NCBI GenBank assembly: GCA_977017575.1
Contig: CDRNVI010000059.1
Span: 62,001-126,000, forward strand
From: Paramoeba atlantica
Lineage: Eukaryota > Discosea
Direction: 5' to 3'
DNA: 64,000 bases
The notes under the pieces were generated by a model. The model was not told where the DNA came from, did no database searches, and saw only the letters and a list, made by a program, of their open reading frames with translations. Below are positions 47,096-56,685 of this stretch, piece by piece. Each line of letters begins with the position of its first letter. Positions within the stretch are counted from its first letter, which is position 1. Both the position numbers and the translations under genes were made by a program.

Positions 47096-47960
47096 CATTA
47101 AACACATAACAGATGGCCGGTTCTGACCCTTCCTCCTTAAACTTCCCATCGCTTTTCGCGCATCTTTCATCAACAAAGCGCACATAATTCTGAGCTTCTT
47201 CCTGGGTTCCAGAAAACCGAACCCCGTCAATGTACACGTCCATCGCGGCACTTGAAAAGGATGATTCAGCCTTGCATACACTTGGAAGACCAGCAAGAGC
47301 TGATGTAATTGTCTGCCTAACTTCTGGGGCACATCTATGCCCCATTGGAAGAACATTCATTTCGTACGTAGCTCCTTTGGAAATAAATCTAAACTTACGA
47401 CGAGCTTCCAACGGCACCGACACTTGATAAAAACCACATCTCAAATCCCTCTTGACCCCCACACAGTCATCAACGCGGTGTAAATACTTACTCGGGTGAA
47501 GCAGTGGTACATTCGGCACATACTCCTTTAGGCGAGTGTTATCTGCTCGCGACCAGGAGATAAATCATCTCCTCTCTTTACCTTCCTCATCTTGTTCTAT
47601 GACAGTAAAGGGTATAACGAACTGGGCGGTCGGACGGTTTATTACTTCTTCAGAGGTTACTTGCGAGATAATGCCAGCTTCTAATAGCAGTTTGATATCA
47701 GAGGAAGGTAAAGAATTAACCCCTGTCGGCTGCTTTTCAGGTTTCTCATCTGGTACGTAAAAAAGTTGATTCAACACTTCCTCAAAACGCTGTTTCGCAT
47801 TCAAGTTCATCCATGATTTAATTACGTCCAATTTCAATATGGGTGTGTCTTTTTTAACATGCAACGCTATGTTAAAATCCTTGGCGCGTGCGAGTTTAGA
47901 AGATCTTCGCGCGCAAGTCAATGAGTGCCTCTTCAAGCACGGCACCTCAGAGTAAAGTTG
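47010..47960 (-). pseudogene. RT part of the VIPER-like fossil
   Basis: RT motifs of the tyrosine-recombinase retroelement type: L-L-E-A-G-I-I-S-Q-V upstream, Y-L-H-R-V-D-D-C-V-G-V-K-R-D-L-R-C-G-F-Y-Q-V, V-L-P-M-G-H-R-C-A-P-E-V, and D-V-Y-I-D-G-V-R-F. Confidence 0.7.
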
Positions 47961-47977
47961 CTCCAACAATTCTGGTG

Positions 47978-49061
47978 TCATATCGGGAGTCGTGCAGATA
48001 CCCGTTGCGTCCCGAGAGCCCTCGCTGTCGTTACCTGATTGGCATTGTACCTCAGTAGACTCTCTAGACTGAGGTGCTTCGTCATGTTTTGGACGTCGGT
48101 GATGGACATGTTTCCCGCCGCCACTTCGTTGAATAGCAAGGTTACTGCTCCCCTTTTGATGGAATGCGTGCCGTAACCACTGCCCAAGATTTCCCGGATT
48201 TTCTTGTCCATTTGGGAGATCTCCGTGTAGCACATTCTCCCCCCTCTTGGAAGGCGTCCCATATATTCTGCAAGCTCGGTCGCCCCGGGGCCGGTCACTA
48301 TTGCATACATATATGGTCTGTAAGGGTTCATTCTCGTGGACTTCGTCGACCGTCCCCAGTAGACTACCACTTCCTCTTGCGTGCTTTTCAGTATTTGATC
48401 CGGACCTAGTTCTGCTGCTTCCGTCCAACGAGCCGCTGTTTTCCAACACAGTAACACCGTCATGCTCTCTGACGGCGACAGATTTCTCCTTAAGATTCGG
48501 AGCAACAAGGGGGTAATCGGAAGCATCTGCCTCTTTGGTTCTAGCGCGCCTTGTGCTTGCAATGCTTTCCCGTACATTTTCAAAGGCTTCGTTTCCCATC
48601 AGTACCAGGAGAGTTTAAAGATTCCGAGCATAAGCGAGTTTCGTCGAAGTTGCTAACTTTAATGAGTCCACGAATTGGACTGCACTTAGAGCGCTTTGTG
48701 ACAAGTGAAACTGCGCGCAAAATTTGTTCATTCGAACCCAGAGTCTCTCTCTGGTTGCCCACGTGCTGGTCGCCCACATGGGCTCGATAGCCTCCCGAAC
48801 TATTCGGCCGTGTGGGTCTCGTGAGTCGATCCGTAAGAGATCGCACATCAGATCTGACCTCGCTCGTTTGGCTCCCAACGGAGACGCGGAGCGTGTCGCT
48901 CCGCACGAGTTGATTCTTCCCCGAAGTTGAATTCGATGAACCGGATTTGCAACAAATGCATCGCTTGGTAAGGAGAAAGATAAATTCGGAGATAAGCCTG
49001 GTAATTTCACCCTCCGTATCCTTAACGGACGGGCACGAGCAATTATCGGGGTGGGGCACAT
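47978..49061 (-). pseudogene. Tyrosine recombinase part of the VIPER-like fossil
   Basis: The catalytic half (47978-48583) shows C-W-K-T-A-A-R-W-T-E-A (first Arg), G-T-H-S-I-K-R-G-A (H-x-x-R) and a final L-R-Y-N block. The N-terminal half lies at about 48600-49061. It overlaps the start of RT in another frame, as is usual between ORF2 and ORF3 of VIPER. Confidence 0.65.
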
Positions 49062-49064
49062 TTC

Positions 49065-50081
49065 CTATTCCGTGCGTCTTACGCCTGTCTGGGCGCTGCT
49101 CGCCACCCCCGGGCGAAAAACCGTCTTCGTACCTGCGCTATGCAGACGCGGACACTGATTTCGGTAGTGCCCTGGCTGTCGGCAATTAAAACACACGCGA
49201 CCTCCTTTCGAAGTCCGAGGACGATTACTACACAGTTGTTCTTCAGTCATAATCTGGCCGTAGCGATCGTTGGGATCGTCGTCTTTATGAAGTCCCTGTT
49301 GCACACGTTCAACAGGAGCCCCCGTCGAGGCCCAGTAATGGTTTCTGAGTTCTTCTACCAGCATCTCCGCAATGCACAGGAATTGTTCATCCTTCCATCC
49401 TTCCATAACTCGTGCTGCATAAATCCATTTCACAAGAATTGCGAACAAACGTTCACGATGTGCAGGGGGGTTAAAACGAACACCCAACTGAGGAGACTCA
49501 CGAAGTTCCCGAATCAACTCGCGAGGTTTGAATTCGTCGAGAGATTCAATCCAAGCTGCCCAAGTAAGAGGAACAAATGCGGAAAACTTCGCCGGGTCAG
49601 CAATCTGCAATTCTTGCATCGCTGTCAACTGATCATCACGTGGCTTCCCCCCAGGCATCGCTTTGTACACCTTGACTATCGATAGTGAGAAATAATCAAT
49701 CAAGGGGTGAGGAAACTCATATTCATTGTCGGGCTCGTCATCCCAAGAGGCCCACAACTCAAAGGAATTACTGCCTCTAGCACGTTTACGGTACACGTCT
49801 CCTACCACAGTTTGAATCGTGTCATCCTGCTGCTCCGCCCACCGTGCTTCTACCCGCACCTTAAAACCTCGTTCGAGCAGTGTCAAAATCTTCTTGCCAA
49901 ACTCTTCCTTGTCTGTCGCAGACATCCGAACGCTCCCGTTTCCGTTGCGCAACAAACTCTCAACTTGGTCAAGGTTGAGAACTTGTTCAGTCTGAGTTTC
50001 TGGAGCACCACGCTCCGGCGCACCAGGGGTGCCGAAAACTTGATGTGTCATAATTGCGAAAACGAGTGAAGCTTTACCCAA
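49065..50081 (-). pseudogene. Gag-like part of the VIPER-like fossil
   Basis: A 338-codon ORF: helical middle region, then a CCHC knuckle C-F-N-C-R-Q-P-G-H-Y-R-N-Q-C near residue 305. It would form the RNA-binding shell of the element. Confidence 0.65.
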
Positions 50082-50246
50082 ATAGAATAGTCACTAATAC
50101 AGTCACATAAGAATAAAATCAATTTCACGCGAAAATGCATACAGTTCATACACGTACATAATTATTAACAAACCCTGCTCAAATATAATCCCTCCTGAAT
50201 TTCAATCCGTAAACTTTTAAGATTTTTTAGAGACGGAGGCGAGCAA

Positions 50247-50558
50247 CTATTTGTTTGAGGAATAAAACGGTTCTGAGTTCGGCTTGTTCAACATTGCTGG
50301 GCACTCAGATTTACGGTGACCTTCGACACCACAACTGTAGCACCATATTCGAAATGTGTCCACCCCCGCACGGAATCCATGACGACCTAGATGCTGTGCG
50401 GTCGGTCCCGAGTGTGAAGGACGCTGAGGAACGTTTGATCGTGCCATAGGACGGAATGAACGCATATCAGCTGGTGCTTCATGTCCTCGTAAGGAAAAGG
50501 ATGCATTTCCCCAACCGTGGACCGCCTGTACAAAGAGCTCTCGCTCTCCACACTCCAT
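50247..50558 (-). mobile_element. Second gag-like fragment (fossil)
   Basis: Carries a CCHC knuckle C-Y-S-C-G-V-E-G-H-R-K-S-E-C near its C-terminus. It is related in type to the neighbouring gag but is a separate, partial copy; sequence up to about 50900 may belong to it. Broken; age uncertain. Confidence 0.5.
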
Positions 50559-50899
50559 CAGGGAGCGATGAGCCAGAACGACGAGACCGATAGGAGAGAG
50601 CAGTCCTCCACGAAATCACTTCTCCGACGCCAATTCGCACTGCACCGTCTCGTCTCCTATCAATGTTTGATATAGGCTGTCACAACAGACGTAATCATAG
50701 GTCTGCTACTGACGGCGCCGCAAAGCAATCAAGGAGAATAGATCGGCAAACACCCAGAAGAACGCAAGGCGATCGGACGCGGGGGCCATACTCCAGTCGC
50801 GACCACCCGAAGGGTGGCGCTCAAGCTCACTTATGACGCGGGCGTAACTACCTTCCGTAGCCACGCGAGAACGGAGGAGAACTACGCGTCGCAAAGCAC

Positions 50900-51983
50900 C
50901 GTTAATTCACCAACTTCACCAGGAAAGTTTCGGAGCTGACACAACTTTTTCAGAAAGGAAAAAACTTTGGGAGACTAAGAGGTCCCAATATTGTTTCTTG
51001 CCTGTGCTAGTATGCGACGACATACCATACCAAGATTTTTTTCATGGTGCTCTCGTGCCTTTTCTGCCTGCAGCACGTCTTCATGTGCCTCTGACTCCGT
51101 CGAGCGGCTTCGGGAGCTCGTGGACCACGAGGGAAAGCGTGCCCCTAGGCGTTTGATTTTGAAAACAAAACACTTCGAAATAATTTCATTTTGAGTCGCT
51201 TTGTTAACCCAAGTGCACAGAACATAATTTATGAGGTCTTCCTTTTACGAACGTCTAGTTGTGTGATGGAACATAATTTTCTAATGAATAGAAAGGAAAT
51301 TATCAGAACATAATTTGATTACATCATTTTTTTGATCCTTTTAATTAGACATGGCCCGTCTAATGTCAATCGGCCCAGTATCTTATCCACAACACCGTAA
51401 GCGCACTCACACTCCTTACCAGATCCCTTGCCGCATCCCACAACATCTTCGGCTTACCAATTTTAGAGGCCCTGTTTTTGACCCCCCCTCCTAGCGTTGA
51501 TTTTCGCCATAACCAGGCAACGCTAGGATAGGGGGGGAAGTATAGGTTTTTGAGGTAGGTAAAATTAAATCACTTTTTTTTGTAAAGATCACAATTCAAT
51601 TTAATTATCAATTTAATATTAAATTCAAATTTAATTTCACCTATCACTATGGCGGAAGCAACCACAAGTATCAACCTTCCTTGGGAAGGACGGTTTTGCT
51701 TTATAGGCTTTTCCATTCCCACTTTGCGACGTATTCCTCCATGACGCTCATTGGGATATGAGAATTCAGTATTTGCACGGCAACGTTAGGCATCGGTGGA
51801 ATGAAAAAAGGGTCTTATGAAAACTGTTTTATGTACATATACGTTTTTACATAGTTTAGGTTCGACGCCGAATTCTACGCGTTCTACGGCAAAAGAATAA
51901 TTCTACGTCGAATTCTACGGCCATTCTACGTAGAACACCTAGAACAAAAATAATTGTTTTAGGGAAAAATTATTCTTGGAAAA
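50900..51983. other. Intergenic with one hairpin
   Basis: No gene is supported. A hairpin at about 51482-51538 pairs CCTAGCGTTG with CAACGCTAGG, flanked by C7 and G7 runs that can extend the stem. AT-rich repeats of TTCTACG occur at about 51875-51935. Confidence 0.5.
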
Positions 51984-53378
51984 TTGAAGGATGAGTTCAG
52001 TGATCTGACGCTTTGGGCTTACCTAGACGACCTTTCAATCATCGGCCCGGCAGAACGTGTCGCACAGGCGTTTGGCGCTCTCTGTGATCACGCTTCGGGA
52101 ATAGGACTGGAGGTACATCCAGCCAAATGTAAGCTTTCGACGCATTTCAATGACCAGTACGCTCCTTTCAGAGGTATGAACATAGTGCATGCGGAGCAAG
52201 GACAAAAGCTCCTAGGTGCATTCGTCTCCAAGGAAGGCGCGGATGAAACCAGATGGGTAGTCAACCAAATGCCTAAATTGCAGACATTCCTGGATCGGCT
52301 GCAACATCTCTCGTTACAAAGTGCTTACATTTTGCTGAAGAGATGTGGAGTCCCCCGGTGGGACTACCTAATGCGGTGTCATGAGCCGGAGGTAACGGCA
52401 AAAGCCAACGTGTTAGCGGACAAGGCCATACAGGAGTGTGCCTCAGAGCTGCTAGGAGGCTTCGAAGACCTGGAAAAGAACCCGTTTCACAGTACTCTCA
52501 TGACGGGCGACCTTTTGGGGACGAAACCTTTTGCGCAGCAAGCGGCAACTCTGTATTCTCGCACAAAAGCTGAGGTATTAGGGTGTATGGAAAGACGACG
52601 TTCTGCCTTGACAAGATATGAAGAGTCGAAGTCAGCAGTGCGTAAAGAAACCAGCGAACTACATAACGTCCATTCACTTCAGTTGATGGACAAGAGAACG
52701 CGCAATTGGACCGAGGCGCGTAGGAATCGGGGTGAGTACTTCATGCGCGACGCAGAATGGCAAACAGCCATGCGCATGCGATACTTGATAGCACCTACTT
52801 CGGACCCTTTCGCACAATGTGAGTGCGGAGACATCCTCTCAAACAAAGATTTTGTTGTGCACGCCCTTGACTGCAATAAAGTCAAAGGCGACACTGCGGC
52901 CACTCGCCACAAACTTGTTAAGAATGCCTTCGTGCACTTGCTACGACAGTACGGATTCACTCCTGACAATCATGAACCCCGATTCTCTGCTGGTCAGGGC
53001 CCCGACGTCTGCTTTATGCTGGGAGGGAAGATATGTCTGGTGGACGTGACCGTCGTTAACCCCCTCGCCCCTTCTTATGTTAAGGCCGAATGGGTAGCGC
53101 CTGGCAACACTCTAGAAAGGGTGGAAAGCTTGAAAGTAAAAGCGCACAGTGACATGGCCACGAAAAGGGGTATGCATTTCTACCCCCTTGCATTTACCGC
53201 TTTTGGTGTGGCAGGGAAGCGCACCGTACTCCTCCTAAAGGAGATCGCAAGGTATACGTATGACAGGAAAGGTTTCCTGCGTCATGCACTACAAGCCATC
53301 AATGTGGCTGTTCAAAAAGGCAACGCCGCGATACTATCCTCCGCGATAAAAGAGTGGAGGAAGGCGGGTGTCCGCTAA
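51984..53378 (+). pseudogene. LINE E: 5'-truncated C-like LINE (RT end + REL endonuclease)
   Basis: A 464-codon open frame related to LINE C but well diverged: W-A-Y-L-D-D-L-S-I-I-G near the start, G-V-P-R-W-D-Y, E-Y-F-M-R-D-A-E-W, knuckle C-E-C-G...H-A-L-D-C, nuclease G-P-D-V-C-F-M-L-G and L-V-D-V-T-V-V-N-P-L-A-P-S-Y, and end W-R-K-A-G-V-R. It begins just before the catalytic box, so it is a truncated insertion. The frame stayed open throughout, which suggests recent arrival of a second C-type subfamily. Confidence 0.75.
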
Positions 53379-53540
53379 TTGAAAATGCGAAATGAAGTAC
53401 GCATTACAAAAATTATTGTTGTAAAATGTATCTCATACTCTACCCATAGAAACTGTGAAACGCAAAATACGTCCTAAATAGGCATGCCCAAACGTGCTTG
53501 ACGCGAAGAATACTTCACTCCCATGACGAATAACCATGAA

Positions 53541-55285
53541 TCACATTTTGTTACTAGAGGGGGGACCCATAGGTACTTGGGGTAACTTGGCTGCTTCATA
53601 AACACTTGGGAACTTGTGAATACCTATCGTGTCCCACCAATTCATTTCTGTACGTTGTCGAGATGGGTCCCACTCGTAATCGGTGCAAAAAAGGTAGGAT
53701 TTCCACTCATGCTCAGAGATATGAAAAATAGGTGTTTCACCACGAAACAAATCATTAGTTCGTTCAACTGATAGTGGTGTAAAACCTGCTTTTCTAGCTC
53801 GCAGGGATATAAAGTCCGGCGCGAACCACATAATATCATCCCAGAACTTCATATTATGCTTATTCTTGAGGCGAGAAAGATGATTCACCAAAGCTTGTCG
53901 TAAAGGAGAGTACCCAGTTTCTCCTTCCCTGATGCGGGTAAGCTTCTGTATCATGGGCCACACGGCAGTCACCATCAGAATGCCTACTAAGTCCGAAACT
54001 TGGTTCAGCGCATCACGTACGGGAGCAAGTCGATTGCAAAATTCTTGAGCTTGTGATATGATACCGTGGATAGATTGCGCGCTAATATTTTCGGCACATT
54101 TCCTCACCGACTGACTGACCCTAGGGTTTTTCATTTCCTCCTTGATAAAAGCAGCAACCGTTGGCACGTGTGAAGCAAGGAAATCGATAAAAGTAAACTT
54201 GTAACTATGGAACTCAATGTCTCGATAAGAATTTCTGCAGTTTCCTTCCCATTAAAGGCTTTGCGTTTCGGATGGTACATTGGAGTCAACAAGAAGTAAC
54301 TGCTTCCAACGTACAGTACACCTACTAGTACGTGCTCGCTTAACACTTTATGAATCCTGGCGTCCACAGCAAAGCCAAAAAATGCTTCAAGGGTAATAGC
54401 ACTGATAATGGTACCCCATATTTCGTCCGCTAGTTCTTTCTCCCACTTCCGTAATATTGTATGATCTTGCGATAAAGTGGAAAGAACCTCACCCCGCGTG
54501 GCGCCTAGTGTGCGCAACTCCTTGTAGGAACATAAAAGCGTGTGTGCTGCTTTGCAAGAAAGGTTCGTTTGCGACACAAGACAAGGGATGCATCGCTGTA
54601 CGAAGGTTAGTGTACTCCTCTCAGACCTTTCGACCTAGGCGTCTGTTCCCAAGGATTCTTGTGAAACCCCCTCACGAGCAGAGCAAATGTGTCTTATGTG
54701 GTGGTAGTAGTGATTGTTGTGCGAGGAGTGCCCTACCCATGTGCAGTCAATGCATTTCAAGTAGGTGCGCTGTCCCATTGCATTCACGTGGTAGGGGCGA
54801 GGATAACGTAATTCGCATTCCCGGCAGTCTTTGCTTCGATTCTATTCGTCCTTGCTGCTTCCTGCTGGAGCCGTACATCCCAAACAACGCTCCTTTATAA
54901 ATTTCGCCCTAATACGAGGATACTTCATTGGATCAACGTCTGATTTTTCTTCTTTATGCGCATTTTCAAGAAGCTGAGCAGGTGATAACTCAATTTCCGC
55001 CTCCAGGAAAGATATCATTGTGCGACGCTGCTGCACTGGTACGTAAGCGACCTTGGAGAATGGCGTGTTTGAAGCCTGAGACTGATCGACCCTTTCGGGT
55101 TGAGTCAATTGGTCAGGTGATACTGTGATGTTTCCGGGAAGAATAAGTGAAGCCCGTGGCTGAGATTTCCTTAGAATGTTCGGAGGGGTGGATCCAGGAG
55201 GCAGTGATATCCTATTACGTTGAGAACGCAAAAAAAATAGAAATACTGTGGGCACTGTTTTTAATCTAGAAATATTGATGCACAA
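53541..55285 (-). mobile_element. Decayed hAT element with internal deletion
   Basis: Homologous to the hAT at 43109-45328. Frames 53541-54167 and 54131-54577 hold the C-terminal dimerisation part (E-W-K-S-Y-L-F-C-T-D-Y-E-W-D-P-S; N-W-W-D-T-I-G-I-H-K-F-P-S-V-Y-E-A-A) and the first catalytic region (G-F-A-V-D-A-R-I-H; K-R-K-A-F-N-G-K-E-T-A-E). The stretch between F-N-G-K and the C-terminal third is missing, including the second Asp. A BED-like finger (K-C-I-D-C-T-W-V-G-H...H-H-I-R-H-I-C) is readable at 54680-54760, and frame 54842-55285 may be its N-terminal extension. Several frameshifts. Confidence 0.65.
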
Positions 55286-56376
55286 TCAGTTTAATATATG
55301 TTTGAAAATATGGTATGAACTTTTATTAAATGAACTAATTGCAAGAAAATGAACACCTACAAGTTGTAAATTATAACTTGTATTACAGTAATTCGCACCC
55401 CGTTTCTCTTTTGCGTTCTCTTTTGCGTTTTCTCCCCCCACGATTGATGCGTTATTGATATGCCTCAGGTCCTTGTTTTATTTGATAGACACATTGCTCT
55501 GAAACGTGGTGCTTTTTGGAAAGCGATTTTAGGGATTCACTCGATCTGCTGATCGGTAGCTTATCCTTCATAGAAAGGCTCTTTTTCGTGTGATGAGGGG
55601 GTTCTGTGGCGAATGATGGGGTGGGGGTAGATGTTAAGGCTTTGGCGAGGGGTCCAACTCGGGGGGCTGGTTCTCAAGACCTGATCCAGCCTGTCAGTGG
55701 CCCAATTGACATGATAAATATTCTTCTCTTGGGACCTGACTGGGTTTGTCTAGGTTTGCCTCGGTTTGCAGTGTACTGGTTTCAGCCCTAGTAGGGGAGT
55801 TACAGTATCGAACGATTCGCGCGAGATTAAGTGGCCCGACGCGAGATCACGTGAGACCATATGAGATCACGCGAGATCATACCCGCAGTCCCTCAAATAT
55901 TTCATTTAAGCCCACCTTCCTTTTTCATGGAAAGTATGTCTAAGAATTCGGCAAGAAAAAAATCCACGGATCGTCGGAGTCTCAGCTCGATATGCACTTA
56001 ACCGGGGGAGGGGGAGTGGCTACTCGGCTGCACTCAAATGTGGGGGACAGTAAATAATTTAACTTCACGAGCGAAAGCATTATTTTTACAAAATAGTGTA
56101 TTTAAATGGTTAGGGTGAATACTCAGGGAATACTCAGGGAAGCACGAACAGGTCTCCTTGGAGGCCTGAGAGGATTTTCTGTAAGCGGCGTCACAGCTTA
56201 ACATGCCGGGGGGGCATGTTATGGTGCTACAGGCATGTTATGGTGTTACAGGCATGTAATGGTGTTACAGGCATGTTAATTTTCTGAACCTCCGTTCGAA
56301 AAAATAAGGAAAGCCATTGACACAAAACTTCTTCATGAAAAAGGTCGGAGAACTCTACTGTCAGTAGCTCAACATC
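55286..56376. other. Intergenic with short tandem repeat
   Basis: No gene is supported. 56213-56276 holds about 3.5 copies of a 19-bp unit GGCATGTTATGGTGTTACA. GAGATCACG motifs recur at about 55840-55875. Confidence 0.55.
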
Positions 56377-56499
56377 TTAATCAGCAGCTTCGTCTTCCTC
56401 GTCATGAGCCTCTTCTTCTTCTTCCTTCTCGTCTTTCTTTTCCTCGCCCTCTTCCTCTTCTTCACAGGATTCCTCACGAGTATGGCCCTGATTCGGCAT
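56377..56499 (-). CDS. Small acidic ORF, 40 aa
   Basis: ATG at 56497-56499 (M-P-N-Q-G-H-T-R-E-E-S-C), then almost only Glu, Asp and Lys (E-E-E-E-E-G-E-E-K-K-D-E-K), stop TAA. It could be a tiny acidic protein, an acidic C-terminal exon, or simple-sequence DNA. It lies on the strand opposite to all other host genes, which lowers confidence. Confidence 0.2.
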   Translation of the reverse strand: MPNQGHTREESCEEEEEGEEKKDEKEEEEEAHDEEDEAAD

Positions 56500-56685
56500 T
56501 GAAAAATAACACAGAAATATCCTGAAGAGAGGCTTAAAAGAAATAAATGATTAAACCGCCTCATACAGTACATTGTACCATGATTTCAACCCACAAGCAT
56601 ATAACAAGCCTTTCGTTTCCATTTTTAGAACTTCTTTCCCTTTTCTGTTGTTACCACCCCCCTCCCACCCCTCCTCTGTACCCCA

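Larger units (their letters stand above)
45790..50090 (-). mobile_element. VIPER/TATE-like tyrosine-recombinase retroelement (fossil)
   Basis: Parts in order on the minus strand: a gag-like ORF with a CCHC knuckle (49065-50081), a tyrosine-recombinase region (about 47978-49061), RT (about 47010-47960) and RNase H (45797-46522). Gag, recombinase, RT, RNase H is the order described for VIPER of trypanosomes and differs from DIRS1/Ngaro. A structured repeat (46505-47095) has inserted between RT and RNase H. The copy is broken at several points, about four or more, and is of moderate age. Terminal repeats were not identified. Confidence 0.7.

Noticed and set aside
54457-54900. Cys-rich plus-strand ORF
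   Set aside because: The Cys pattern mirrors a BED-like finger readable on the minus strand that belongs to the decayed hAT element.
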